A stretch of 64,000 nucleotides of DNA from Chryseobacterium sp. MA9 (GCF_024399315.1 NZ_CP075170.1:434001-498000), one strand, 5' to 3'; shown: positions 36,280-44,866, counted from the first letter of the stretch. Program-made: numbers and translations. The notes: a model not told the origin generated them from the letters alone.

Positions 36280-36663
36280 CTACCTTTCGGATCCCAAATT
36301 CTTTGCAGTTTCATCTCCCTCTATCAGTAAAGTCAACTCATCACATCGTATAATTTTATGATTCTGAATGGTAAATTCAGCCAATACTTTATGAGAAACC
36401 TTACTTCCGTCTTTTAGTGTAGATTTTGCTATATGATTGGTAAAGATGATATTACCATTTTCAGCATGGCTGAAGATCTCAATTTCTTGTTCAGCCACTT
36501 TTTCCTTTAGCTTTTTGATGTGCAGGACAAATTCTTCGTAATTGAGCTGAGTATGATCTACACGCTGAATGTATTGTTTAGAAAAATATTTTTCAATTAA
36601 TAATTCGTTAAATAGGGGATTTTCTAATACCTCTTTGAATACCTGTTGGATAAAATGTATCAT
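36280..36663 (-). CDS. NTF2/SnoaL-like protein
   Basis: A 127-residue protein with the curved-sheet NTF2-like pattern (LFNELLIEKYFSKQYIQRVD, then IFTNHIAKSTLKDG and HKIIRCDELTLLIEGDE). Members may be enzymes or ligand-binding proteins; the function here is open. The TTG at 36684 overlaps a TAATTTTG promoter box, so the ATG at 36663 is used. It lies downstream of the TetR-Crp pair on the same strand but has its own box. Confidence 0.75.
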   Translation of the reverse strand: MIHFIQQVFKEVLENPLFNELLIEKYFSKQYIQRVDHTQLNYEEFVLHIKKLKEKVAEQEIEIFSHAENGNIIFTNHIAKSTLKDGSKVSHKVLAEFTIQNHKIIRCDELTLLIEGDETAKNLGSER

Positions 36664-36681
36664 AACTTTATTATTTTGAAA

Positions 36682-36689
36682 CAAAATTA
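36682..36689 (-). promoter_or_regulatory. -7 box (TAATTTTG) for the NTF2-like gene
   Basis: This box is 19 bases before the ATG at 36663 and rules out the alternative TTG start at 36684, which would lie inside it. Confidence 0.4.
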
Positions 36690-36730
36690 CCTTACAGATT
36701 AATGACTGAACGATAACAATTGTAAAGAAA

Positions 36731-37264
36731 TTATCTGCGGTTTCGTATTCTGCTTAATGAAACACTCGTGATCCCAAGATAAGAGGCAATATAATGCTGT
36801 GGAAACCGTAGAAGAAGCTCTGGTCTGTTTTTGAGAAGCTGGTTATATCTTTCCTGAGGAGAATCTCTAATAAAAGAGATCAGCCGTTTATTGATTTCAC
36901 TGAAACGTTTATAAAAAAGTGGATGAAAGATGTGTTGAAATTCCTGATCTTCCATGAGTTTGTGAAAAGTGTCAACGCGTACTTCATACACTGTAGAGGG
37001 TTCTAATGTTTCAATAATAAATTCACTGGGAGTACTGTTCAGGAAGCTGTCAAAAGAGGAAACAGCTTGATTTTCTGTTATAAATTCCAAGGTGAGTTCT
37101 CTTCCATCCTGATAGAAAAACTCTCTTAAGGCTCCGCTTTTTACAAGGAACATCCTATCTGAAACCTTTCCTTCATCAAGGAGTACTGTTTTGGCAGGGT
37201 AAGTAACTTCAGCTAATAAATGAAGCTCCGTTTTTAAAAAAGAATGAAAATCTGGAATATTCAT
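36731..37264 (-). CDS. Crp/Fnr-family regulator
   Basis: A 177-residue regulator with a cNMP-binding-like N-terminal domain (KTVLLDEGKVSDRMFLVKSG, then RELTLEFITENQAV) and the short C-terminal HTH FPQHYIASYLGITSVSLSRI. No clear cAMP-contact arginine is seen. It starts 14 bases after the stop of the TetR gene, so the two are transcribed together. This architecture matches the other Crp-type regulator at 11542-12123. Confidence 0.85.
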   Translation of the reverse strand: MNIPDFHSFLKTELHLLAEVTYPAKTVLLDEGKVSDRMFLVKSGALREFFYQDGRELTLEFITENQAVSSFDSFLNSTPSEFIIETLEPSTVYEVRVDTFHKLMEDQEFQHIFHPLFYKRFSEINKRLISFIRDSPQERYNQLLKNRPELLLRFPQHYIASYLGITSVSLSRIRNRR

Positions 37265-37278
37265 ATATAGTGGCTGGG

Positions 37279-37815
37279 TTAATGGGAGGCACTCAATAGA
37301 TCCTGCACGATAATTTTAGATTTTTCGATCAGTTCATTCGATCTGTAGAGCTGGCTGGTGAGTATTGAGCTTTCAAAAAGAAGGTAGATATGGGCTGAAG
37401 CAATATCGTCCTGGATGTCTTTATTGAAGCATTCTCTCAGCTTATTTTTATGATAACGGATTACCTTATGAATCTCTTCTTTATCAGCAGGAATTTCAGA
37501 TAAAATATTCAAAAAGCTACACCCTCTGAAGTCTTCTCTTTCATTCATATCAACCAAAAAATCAAACGACTTCAGGATTTTTTCCTGTACTGTATTTGCT
37601 TCTGATGTAAACTGTTCAAGCTCAGAAGCCCAGTAGTCATATCTTTTATTGAGAAATTCAATACAAAGTTCATCTTTAGATCTGAAATGCTGATAAAAAC
37701 TTGCCTTTGATACGTTTGCCTCTTCAATGATCTGATTGATGCCCGTATTGTTGTAGCCTTGTCTATGGAAGAGAACCATGGCAGTGCTTAGTATTCTTTC
37801 TCGCGGTCGGGGCAT
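37279..37815 (-). CDS. TetR/AcrR-family regulator
   Basis: A 178-residue protein. The N-terminal HTH is typical: RERILSTAMVLFHRQGYNNT followed by INQIIEEANVSKASFYQHF. The C-terminal helical domain binds the inducer. It is the first gene of a TetR-Crp operon. A palindrome-like AACAGACTTGTATGTT lies 36-51 bases upstream beside a TAAATTTG box, suggesting autoregulation. Confidence 0.9.
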   Translation of the reverse strand: MPRPRERILSTAMVLFHRQGYNNTGINQIIEEANVSKASFYQHFRSKDELCIEFLNKRYDYWASELEQFTSEANTVQEKILKSFDFLVDMNEREDFRGCSFLNILSEIPADKEEIHKVIRYHKNKLRECFNKDIQDDIASAHIYLLFESSILTSQLYRSNELIEKSKIIVQDLLSASH

Positions 37816-37831
37816 AATGTAAGATTTTTTG

Positions 37832-37839
37832 CAAATTTA
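37832..37839 (-). promoter_or_regulatory. -7 box (TAAATTTG) for the TetR-Crp operon
   Basis: The minus-strand TAAATTTG fits TAnnTTTG and sits 17 bases before the ATG at 37815. The candidate TetR operator lies 12 bases further upstream. Confidence 0.45.
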
Positions 37840-37850
37840 AAAAAAATATG

Positions 37851-37866
37851 AACAGACTTGTATGTT
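37851..37866. promoter_or_regulatory. Candidate TetR operator
   Basis: AACAGAC-TT-GTATGTT is a dyad with six of seven positions matching between arms. It lies across the -33 region of the TetR-Crp promoter, a usual position for autorepression. Confidence 0.4.
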
Positions 37867-37885
37867 GGTGCATGATAGATTGATT

Positions 37886-38599
37886 TTAAATAAATCCTCT
37901 GGCATAATAAAGCTGAATAACAAAAAAGAGTACTGTGAAAAACCACACAATATAAGGATGGTAACTAAAATTATTTTTCAGAATATAGTGCAGCGCTTTG
38001 AAAAGCTTAAAGACACCAATAATTCCAATGATAATAAAAACCAGAAAAGCCAGAAAAAACAGATAATCTCTTGTCCCATAGGTACTCACCTTGCCAAAAC
38101 GATCCAGATAAGCTTCTACATTTAGGGTTTGTCCCAAAAACATAGCCGAACTGATCAATATAAAAAATGGAGTAGAGGTATACACAGTGGTATAAATGAA
38201 AGAAAACAGCAAAGTCCGGAAAGTGGCTGTATTTATTTTTTCCTTTTTGTACCATAATAAAGCAACGCTGAATAGTACTGCAGTAATATTGTTCATCAGA
38301 AATATAAACAGAGCTTTCTCTACCATACTTAATCCCTTGATCTTTGAAATAATATTGTGTTCACCTCCATAATCCATTAAAAGAACAGAGATAATGACAG
38401 AGGTATAAACGGAAAGCTTAATGGGAGAAAGATAATCCTGAAAACGTTCAGTCTCTTCTTTTTCCATCTCGTGTACAGAAAGATCATAGCAGCGGCGGGG
38501 ATCCTGAAACAATTTGAAAATGGTAACCGGAACCAACAATATTTCAATAATAATCTGCAGGCACAGCTTCTCAAAACTATCGATCAACTTTTCAAACAT
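37886..38599 (-). CDS. Polytopic membrane protein of unknown function
   Basis: A 237-residue protein with about five membrane helices: VYTSVIISVLLM, LFIFLMNNITAVLFSVALLW, TLLFSFIYTTVYTSTPFFIL, LFFLAFLVFIIIGIIGVF and IVWFFTVLFFVIQLYYA. The N-terminal segment CLQIIIEILLVPVTIFKLF is amphipathic. The layout resembles Yip1- or DUF-type membrane proteins, but no family is certain. The ATG at 38599 is preferred to one ten codons upstream because MFEKLIDSF starts the helical part. The last 18 residues or so are aromatic-rich. Confidence 0.65.
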   Translation of the reverse strand: MFEKLIDSFEKLCLQIIIEILLVPVTIFKLFQDPRRCYDLSVHEMEKEETERFQDYLSPIKLSVYTSVIISVLLMDYGGEHNIISKIKGLSMVEKALFIFLMNNITAVLFSVALLWYKKEKINTATFRTLLFSFIYTTVYTSTPFFILISSAMFLGQTLNVEAYLDRFGKVSTYGTRDYLFFLAFLVFIIIGIIGVFKLFKALHYILKNNFSYHPYIVWFFTVLFFVIQLYYARGFI

Positions 38600-38677
38600 A
38601 TACACGGGTATTAGGGAACATATATGCAATTTAATTAAATTTTAAACGATATTTCAAAAAATAGAGCCTGCAAATAA

Positions 38678-38716
38678 AAAAGAGTGGATGATTTAAATAC
38701 AATCATCCACTCTTTT
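38678..38716 (-). terminator. Rho-independent terminator after the cupin gene
   Basis: A perfect 16-bp stem (38678-38693 with 38701-38716) has a 7-base loop, and on the minus strand a T-run follows directly. It lies just beyond the stop codon of the minus-strand cupin-like gene. Confidence 0.8.
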
Positions 38717-38737
38717 ATGGGGTGAAAACGTTTCTTA

Positions 38738-39619
38738 TTATTTAGGAAGTCCTTTTCTTAATGCATTATTTGCTATTTCTACCGCTTTTCTTTCTTTCCA
38801 GTCCATATACCTTTTTTTGTATCGTCCTTTCATGAAATTATCAAAATTACGCTGAACAGCAAGATTCCAAAGAGAATGTGCTTTTACAGCCCAGCTTTTG
38901 TCCCATGCACGCAGGGAAATAGAGAAAGACCCATCCAGATATTTCATCCAGTGCCACCAGCCGGTAGGCATGAATAAAGTATCTCCGTGTTCCAAATAGC
39001 ATTCAATTCCTTCAATACCATCCAATGCCGGAAACTTTTCAAAATCAGGATTGGCAATATCATAATCTTCCAGCGCGTAAGTAGCATATGGGAGCTTGTA
39101 AAGCCTTGACTTCCATTTGTATTCGAATAAAAGAACATGTTTTCTTCCATTGAAGTGGGTGTGGAAAATATGAGGCATGTCTATATCATAGTGAAGGAAG
39201 GTCACAGAACCTTTACCTCCGAAAAACATACTCGGATATTTATCTAAAAATCCACCCATCAGATTCTTTGGCGGAACATAGTCGTCCAAAAGTTTTGGAG
39301 CAAATTTTATAGGATCAAAGAAAAAGATTCTTAGATCAGTAGGCTCCCTCTGAATAAGGTCTACGTAATCACGAAATTGCATTTTCGTCGTTGGAGTATT
39401 GATAGGAGCGGCAGGATCTGCTTTGGAACTGTCGTAAAGGGGAACTTCAACGTCGCCAACCACTTCTTTCATGTACTCCATCGTCCATTTTTGGTAGGCA
39501 GGCCATTTTCTTGCCATATTTCTGATTACCACTGGCTTACATGGCTTTAGATATTTTTCACGGAAATCTTCTTGTGAAATATCATCTACAATATCAATTG
39601 GTTTAAGGATTATTCCCAT
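38738..39619 (-). CDS. Cupin-like (JmjC-related) Fe(II)/2-oxoglutarate oxygenase
   Basis: A 293-residue protein of the cupin_8 type. KPVVIRNMARKWPAYQKWTM begins the N-terminal helical-jelly roll region. The metal site is likely HYDIDMPHIFH (HxD) plus the distal His in PTGWWHWMKYL. The lysine or arginine for 2-oxoglutarate is not certain. Relatives hydroxylate Asn, Asp or Lys in proteins or other substrates. The C-terminal helices (KGRYKKRYMDWKERKAVEIA) are basic. The gene is monocistronic with a strong terminator. Confidence 0.85.
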   Translation of the reverse strand: MGIILKPIDIVDDISQEDFREKYLKPCKPVVIRNMARKWPAYQKWTMEYMKEVVGDVEVPLYDSSKADPAAPINTPTTKMQFRDYVDLIQREPTDLRIFFFDPIKFAPKLLDDYVPPKNLMGGFLDKYPSMFFGGKGSVTFLHYDIDMPHIFHTHFNGRKHVLLFEYKWKSRLYKLPYATYALEDYDIANPDFEKFPALDGIEGIECYLEHGDTLFMPTGWWHWMKYLDGSFSISLRAWDKSWAVKAHSLWNLAVQRNFDNFMKGRYKKRYMDWKERKAVEIANNALRKGLPK

Positions 39620-39854
39620 TTGTTCAAATTATTAAGCTAAAGTATTAAATATTTGTGACAATAAAATGGAAAGAATTAAAATTATTTGGAATTGATATAA
39701 ATAAATGAGAAAATATATATTCTGAGTTCTTTTTGTTGGAGTTATTATGTTGGCTTAATAGTTTCTAAAGTCTTAAAATGTACTGTATTTATGACATAAA
39801 ATGATATTTGCAAAATATAATAATTGTGTGTATCATTGTGCTATTAAAAATACC

Positions 39855-41150
39855 ATGAAACGTTTTACAACCATTATTTTCTCGCTTGTATTTGCAAGTG
39901 TTTTTTCGCAGAAACGGACCAAAATTTTTACTTCGGATATTGATAATTTTTGGGTGGCTTATGACAGCATTCAAAACACAAACGATCATTCCAGAAAACT
40001 GGATCTGATTAAGAAATTGTATACTGATAAAGCAACAAAAGGCCTAAAAGCATTTATGAGCGCAAGAGATTATAATGACAGTCTTTATGTAAAACTTATT
40101 GAAAAGTATCCCAAATTCTGGAATTCTGTAAGACCGAATACATTGACAATTAAGACCAAAACCAACGAATTTGAAGCCAGTGTTGACAGGCTGAAGCAGA
40201 TTTATCCTGAGTTGAAAGATGCCGAAATGTATTTTACCATTGGCGGGCTGAATTCCGGAGGAACAGTAAGCGGAAATATGGTATTAGTGGGAGCCGAACT
40301 TGCCACAGGGCTTCCTTCTACAGATGTTTCAGAATTCAAAGATGAATGGCTGAAAGGTGTTTTTGCAAAGCAGTCTCTGGATAATATTGTTTCTTTGAAC
40401 ATTCATGAATATATCCATACTCAGCAAACCGGAGACCGTAGAAGAGTTTTAAGCCAATCTATAAAAGAAGGTGCCTGTGACCTGATTGCTGAACTTGTCA
40501 TGAATAAGCCTCTGGAAAGGAAATATCTTTCTTATGGAGCGGCTCATACAACTGAAATTAAAGAGTTGTTTAAAAAAGAAATGTTCACAGGTAATTTTAC
40601 GAATTGGCTTTATAACGGAAGACAAAAAGGAGAAAGTGCGGATTTAGGATATTATGTAGGATATGAAATTTGTAAATCATATTATCAGAATGCTAAAGAT
40701 AAAAAACAGGCAATTAAAGATATCATTGAGCTAAATTATGACAGTGATAAAGCTGTAGAAAATTTCCTTACCCAATCAAAGTTTTTCAAAGAAAAAACGA
40801 GTGATTTGATGAAGGAATACCGTAAGATGTCGCCGGATGTTGTAAAAATAGATCCGGCAAATGGTTCTGTAGAGGTAAGTCCAGATGTAAAAGAAATACG
40901 AATCACTTTTTCTAAAGAGATGGTGCCGGGATACTATTCTTTCAATCTTTCCGATAAGGGAAAAGAATACATGCCGATCACTAAAGTCATTGGGATGGAA
41001 AACAATGATAAAACTTTGGTTCCGGGAGTAGATCTTAAGCCTGATAAAGAATATGAATTTGTACTCACTAATAAAAGTTTCAAGTCTAAAGAAGGCTATT
41101 ATCTTAAAAATGAGACACTTGTTATAAAGTTTAAAACGGGGAATAAATAA
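39855..41150 (+). CDS. Secreted HExxH metallopeptidase-like protein with C-terminal Ig-like domain
   Basis: A 431-residue protein. The signal peptide is MKRFTTIIFSLVFASVFSQ. The central region has SLNIHEYIHTQQ, an HExxH zinc-site motif, and a later IKEGACDLIAELVM glutamate that could be the third ligand, as in DUF2268- or GldB-related peptidases. The last 95 residues resemble a Big_5/Ig-like domain (IDPANGSVEVSPDVKEIRIT). An ATG at 39801 gives no signal peptide, so the start at 39855 is used. The substrate is unknown. Confidence 0.78.
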   Translation: MKRFTTIIFSLVFASVFSQKRTKIFTSDIDNFWVAYDSIQNTNDHSRKLDLIKKLYTDKATKGLKAFMSARDYNDSLYVKLIEKYPKFWNSVRPNTLTIKTKTNEFEASVDRLKQIYPELKDAEMYFTIGGLNSGGTVSGNMVLVGAELATGLPSTDVSEFKDEWLKGVFAKQSLDNIVSLNIHEYIHTQQTGDRRRVLSQSIKEGACDLIAELVMNKPLERKYLSYGAAHTTEIKELFKKEMFTGNFTNWLYNGRQKGESADLGYYVGYEICKSYYQNAKDKKQAIKDIIELNYDSDKAVENFLTQSKFFKEKTSDLMKEYRKMSPDVVKIDPANGSVEVSPDVKEIRITFSKEMVPGYYSFNLSDKGKEYMPITKVIGMENNDKTLVPGVDLKPDKEYEFVLTNKSFKSKEGYYLKNETLVIKFKTGNK

Positions 41151-41211
41151 TCTGATTATTCACTGAAATTTTCTATCTGTAATCATATAGGATTTCTTTA
41201 AAAACAGAGTT

Positions 41212-41451
41212 ATGAAGAAAAATATATTAAAAATGTTTATCATAAACACCGTAATATTGTCTTTGATAGCCTATATTCTTGGGCTTACAGACTCTGCTTT
41301 CAGACAGGTTTATCCATCAGAAAATGGGATCTTCTATCTCATGAATTCCATGAAGTATTTTGTGCTTTGGGTTTTGCCTTACTGGTGGCTGATCATTACA
41401 GGAGGTGCTTTATTACTGACTTTTTTATATGTTATCGTGAGAAGAAAATGA
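41212..41451 (+). CDS. Small membrane protein, 79 residues
   Basis: Two predicted membrane helices, FIINTVILSLIAYILGL and LWVLPYWWLIITGGALLLTF, are joined by a short polar loop, with a basic C-terminus (VIVRRK). I recognise no family. Its stop codon overlaps the frame of the following ABC-ATPase remnant, and the gene may have encoded the membrane partner of that transporter (inference). Confidence 0.55.
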   Translation: MKKNILKMFIINTVILSLIAYILGLTDSAFRQVYPSENGIFYLMNSMKYFVLWVLPYWWLIITGGALLLTFLYVIVRRK

Positions 41452-41846
41452 TACCAGGGAATCATCATATTTCTGTTGAAAATATTTATCTTTAAAATCT
41501 TCAATCTTCAGTTAATCCCATTGAAAAAACTATTATATCATTTAAAATTCAGCAGTATTATTCCAGCGGAATGAAGAAAAAGCTGGCCCTTATCGGAATG
41601 CTGATGCTGGATAAACCTATTAATATCCTTGATGAGCCATTCAATGGAGTAGATTTTGAAGGGGTTCATATTCTTTATGACATTATCAGGCAATTGAAAT
41701 CCGAGAAGAAGGTAGTTATTGTGAGTTCTCATATTATTGAAACCCTTTTTCATACTTGTGATAAAATAGCCCTTTTGAAAGATGGAAAAATTGAAAAAAT
41801 CTACAATAAGGAAGAATTCAGCCAACTGAATGCACTTAAATTCTAG
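41448..41846 (+). pseudogene. ABC transporter ATPase, truncated and interrupted
   Basis: One frame from ATG 41448 reads MIPGNHHISVENIYL, a TAA at 41493-41495, then on into YYSSGMKKKLALIGMLML (signature motif), INILDEPFNGVD (Walker B) and VVIVSSHIIETLFHTCD (H-loop). Walker A and the Q-loop are absent, so the N-terminal half of the nucleotide-binding domain is missing and one stop splits the rest. The surviving part reads as a decayed Bacteroidota ABC-2 type ATPase. It lies directly upstream of a GG-leader peptide gene. Confidence 0.7.
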
Positions 41847-41937
41847 GTGTAAAATTTAGCATTATTTAACAATCAAAATCAAAGCCGCTCAGCGATTTTT
41901 TACTAAATTACCATTTCAAACTAATAACTTATTTATT

Positions 41938-42102
41938 ATGAAAAATCTAAAGAAAATCGCGAGACAAAGTTTAAAAACAATCACAGGAGGTCGTCCGCCT
42001 GCAGAGAGTGAGTGTATAGCATGTGGCTGTCCTACATCAACATGTTATTACAGAAATGGAAATGGCGGTGGTGGCGGTTGTGCTGACATCAGATGTGCAT
42101 AA
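41938..42102 (+). CDS. Cys-rich GG-leader (bacteriocin/RiPP-like) peptide
   Basis: A 54-residue peptide. The leader MKNLKKIARQSLKTITGG ends in the double glycine recognised by C39 peptidase-type exporters. The 36-residue core begins RPPAESECIACGC, has six cysteines (26, 29, 31, 36, 48, 53) and a glycine-rich stretch NGNGGGGG. The MKNLKKI...GG leader is the one typical of Chryseobacterium bacteriocin-like or RiPP precursors. No maturation enzyme is encoded nearby in this window. A rho-independent terminator follows at 42120. The peptide is too short for many gene finders, and its product structure is unknown. Confidence 0.75.
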   Translation: MKNLKKIARQSLKTITGGRPPAESECIACGCPTSTCYYRNGNGGGGGCADIRCA

Positions 42103-42119
42103 AAATTTTTATAAAACAG

Positions 42120-42152
42120 ACCTTCCGTTATCGGAAGGTTTTATTTTTTTGT
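42120..42152 (+). terminator. Rho-independent terminator
   Basis: ACCTTCCG (42120-42127) and CGGAAGGT (42132-42139) form an 8-bp stem with a 4-base loop and are followed by TTTATTTTTTT. It is well placed to end the GG-leader peptide transcript. Confidence 0.8.
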
Positions 42153-43300
42153 TAAAGCTTAGACTCTGTATATTTCTTTTTTATAATCAACATCATAAGA
42201 GCGAGAATCATACCTGTAATGCTTAACCATACTATATTCTCAATGCCATAATGAGTGATCCAGAATCCCCCGAAAAAAGTACCCGCTGTTACAGCGAAAT
42301 TCCCGCAAGAAGTAAAAATACTGTTGATAAACTCCGAAGAATCTGAAGAAGAGGTTACATTGATATTGCTGATCAAAAAACCTCCGGAATGAATCAGTCC
42401 CCAGCATCCGATAATCCAGATCATAGGTATAAAATGATTTCCATAATATCCGATCAGCAGGTGAATTCCTGATAATAATATTAAAAATAGAAGAGTGGTT
42501 TGAAATGGAAATCTGCTCATGTATTTTCCCGCGGCTTTATTCCCAATGATACCTACCGTTCCGAACAGGAAAAGCATCAAACTGATTTGTTTTCCATTCA
42601 TCCGGGTTACATTCTTTAAAAAATCTGCCATATAGCCATACGTAGAATACATGGCTGCAATAGTGAAAAATGCAAGAAAAAGCCCGATCAACAGACGTTT
42701 ACTATGAAATATATGACAAGGAAAACCCTTAAATGGCCCGTTTTTATTTTGAATAGACGGTAAATAGATCCATACGCCTGCCAGAGCGACTCCATTAATA
42801 AAAGCCGTAAGAAGAAAAGAAGACTGCCAGGAAAACAGATCAGACATAAAAGTTGCCAATGGAACACCCATTACGGTCGCCAGGGTAAGTCCCGAAAAAA
42901 TAATGCCCGCAGCCTTGGACTTTTCTGTAGAATCTGACATTTCTCCGGCGGCAGATAAGGCGATCGACCAGTAAACCGGATGGAAAAATGCAGGAATCAT
43001 TCTGACAGCAAGAAGCAGATAAAAATTGGTGATATAAACTGACAGAATATTTACTATAACAAAAATAAATAAGGAGAAAATCAGCAGACTTTTCCTTTTA
43101 AAAGAAGATAATGCCATCAGCATAAGAGGACCGAAAACAGCAACGGTCAACGCAAAAGCACTGAGCAGCCATCCCGCTTTTTCGATGGAGACCCGGAATG
43201 CTGAAGCTATGTCTGGCAATACCCCTATAACTCCAAATTCTGTGGTTGTGATCCCGAAAACACCAAGTGCCAGTACATAAAGATTTTTGTTCATTTTCAT
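42152..43300 (-). CDS. MFS transporter, DHA1 (AraJ-like) drug/sugar efflux type
   Basis: A 382-residue polytopic protein with about 12 membrane helices. The N-terminus ALGVFGITTTEFGVIGVLPD is the helix-1 motif of DHA1 efflux proteins, and the cytoplasmic loop motif LMALSSFKRKSLL resembles the A-motif (GxLaDrxGrrkxl). The family exports drugs or sugars by proton antiport; the substrate is unknown. It is divergent from an HxlR regulator, with two 14-base direct repeats in between, so regulation by HxlR is likely. Confidence 0.85.
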   Translation of the reverse strand: MKMNKNLYVLALGVFGITTTEFGVIGVLPDIASAFRVSIEKAGWLLSAFALTVAVFGPLMLMALSSFKRKSLLIFSLFIFVIVNILSVYITNFYLLLAVRMIPAFFHPVYWSIALSAAGEMSDSTEKSKAAGIIFSGLTLATVMGVPLATFMSDLFSWQSSFLLTAFINGVALAGVWIYLPSIQNKNGPFKGFPCHIFHSKRLLIGLFLAFFTIAAMYSTYGYMADFLKNVTRMNGKQISLMLFLFGTVGIIGNKAAGKYMSRFPFQTTLLFLILLSGIHLLIGYYGNHFIPMIWIIGCWGLIHSGGFLISNINVTSSSDSSEFINSIFTSCGNFAVTAGTFFGGFWITHYGIENIVWLSITGMILALMMLIIKKKYTESKL

Positions 43301-43341
43301 TATTTTTTTGCAAATTTGCAGAATAGACTATCAGAAAACTA

Positions 43342-43374
43342 TATACTTACCTTTTAGTTCTATACTTACCTTTT
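43342..43374. promoter_or_regulatory. Two 14-base direct repeats, candidate HxlR operator
   Basis: TATACTTACCTTTT occurs at 43342-43355 and again at 43361-43374, a 19-base period, about two helical turns. The site lies between the divergent MFS and HxlR starts (43300 and 43401). Confidence 0.5.
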
Positions 43375-43400
43375 TGAAAGTGTAACTAAAAAACGTTTTT

Positions 43401-43757
43401 ATGCCTGAATTTTTCCACGATAAAAGACTCTATTATACACCTATTGAATTTGCGCTAAGTCATATTGGGGGAACCTGGAAAATGCCTGTTCTATGGAGAT
43501 TGCAGGAAAAACCTCTTCGTTTCAGTGAGCTTAAAAAAGATATTCCTCATATTACAGACAAAATGCTGACCAGCCAGCTGCGCGAACTGGAAGCTAAGGA
43601 CATGATCCATCGTGAAGTATTTCCCGTAGTGCCACCGAAAGTAGAATACAGCCTTACGGAAAAAGGGAAAAAAGCCATTCCGGTTATTGAGACCATTATG
43701 CAGTACGGCTACGATCTGATCAAAGATGAAGGAATTGTCTTTCCGCCTAAAGAATAA
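43401..43757 (+). CDS. HxlR-family transcriptional regulator
   Basis: A 118-residue winged-helix protein with the family hallmarks: ALSHIGGTWKMPVLWRLQ, RFSELKKDIPHITDKMLTSQ and the wing VPPKVEYSLTEKGKK. HxlR proteins sense thiol-reactive or small organic signals. It is divergent from the MFS transporter and lies 49 bases upstream of a luciferase-like monooxygenase, so it may control both. Confidence 0.9.
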   Translation: MPEFFHDKRLYYTPIEFALSHIGGTWKMPVLWRLQEKPLRFSELKKDIPHITDKMLTSQLRELEAKDMIHREVFPVVPPKVEYSLTEKGKKAIPVIETIMQYGYDLIKDEGIVFPPKE

Positions 43758-43806
43758 AAGGTGTATTGTCTTTTTTCATACCTTCACATAAAATCTATTC
43801 TATAGT

Positions 43807-44802
43807 ATGAAGCTGAAATTAGGGATCTTAGACCAATCACCTGTAACAACGGGAGGCAGTGCAGCCTCTGCATTGGAAAACAGTATCAACCTTGCTTTAT
43901 TGGCTGAAGAAACAGGCTTTCATAGTATTATGTATTCCGAACACCATGGAGTAGAAGCTTATGGCAGTTCCAGCCCTGAACTTTTAGCAGCAATTATATT
44001 AAGCAAAACCAGCCGTATCAAAATAGGAACCGCCGGAATTATGATGCGAAACTATTCTGCCTATAAAATTGCGGAATGGGCCAAAATGCTGTCCACCGTA
44101 TATCCTGAGCGCTTTATTCTCGGATTGGGAAAAGCTCCCGGAGGATTAAAAGATGCTGTCATGGCACTCAATAATCATAAACCGGTAGTTTTATCAAATA
44201 TGGAAACGAAGCTGGAAGAGATCATTCAATTGATTAGAGATGAGGAAGGCATTTATGACGGACTTATTGCACAACCCACACATGTACAGTATATTCCTGA
44301 AATCATGTGGCTGGGATCAGGAATGACTTCAGCAAAAGAAGCTGCTAAACATGGGACAGGATATTCTTTCGCTGCTTTTATGAACAGTGAAAACGGAATA
44401 GAAAACACAGAAGCTTATCTCAAAGAATTTGACGGTACTCAATATTTTTCTCAGCCTTCTCTGCAGGTGGCAGTTGCAGTATCAGTAGCAGATACTATTG
44501 ATACAGCCAGAAGGAATGCTTATGGAATGGCCTACCAGTTTTTACAATCCCGGCAATTAGTCAGTCCCAATGCTGTTCTTTCTCCTGAAGCTGTAGAACA
44601 AAAGATTTTGGGAACTAAAGATGAAGATGAGTTTTTCACCTTTTTAGAGAGGATTATCATAGAAACGCCACAGTCTGTGGATCATAGATTGCAGCAGATT
44701 TCAGAAAAATACAATACGGATAACCTCTTGATATTATGTAATATGTACCAGGAAGAAGATCGTATTCATACCTATAAAAGTATCATTAAAAATAATAATT
44801 AA
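43807..44802 (+). CDS. LLM-class flavin-dependent oxidoreductase
   Basis: A 331-residue luciferase-like monooxygenase. The TIM-barrel start MKLKLGILDQSPVTTGGSAA and the family segment YSEHHGVEAYGSSSPELL are typical, as is IKIGTAGIMMRNYSAYKIAE. These proteins use reduced flavin or F420-like cofactor to oxidise diverse substrates; the substrate is unknown. Linked to the upstream HxlR gene, it is probably in the same regulon as the MFS transporter. Confidence 0.85.
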   Translation: MKLKLGILDQSPVTTGGSAASALENSINLALLAEETGFHSIMYSEHHGVEAYGSSSPELLAAIILSKTSRIKIGTAGIMMRNYSAYKIAEWAKMLSTVYPERFILGLGKAPGGLKDAVMALNNHKPVVLSNMETKLEEIIQLIRDEEGIYDGLIAQPTHVQYIPEIMWLGSGMTSAKEAAKHGTGYSFAAFMNSENGIENTEAYLKEFDGTQYFSQPSLQVAVAVSVADTIDTARRNAYGMAYQFLQSRQLVSPNAVLSPEAVEQKILGTKDEDEFFTFLERIIIETPQSVDHRLQQISEKYNTDNLLILCNMYQEEDRIHTYKSIIKNNN

Positions 44803-44866
44803 GCCTTGCAGAAAACCTGAGATTTCTGTTGTAAACGGAGGCTGTCTTTAAAAATAAGTCAAACTG

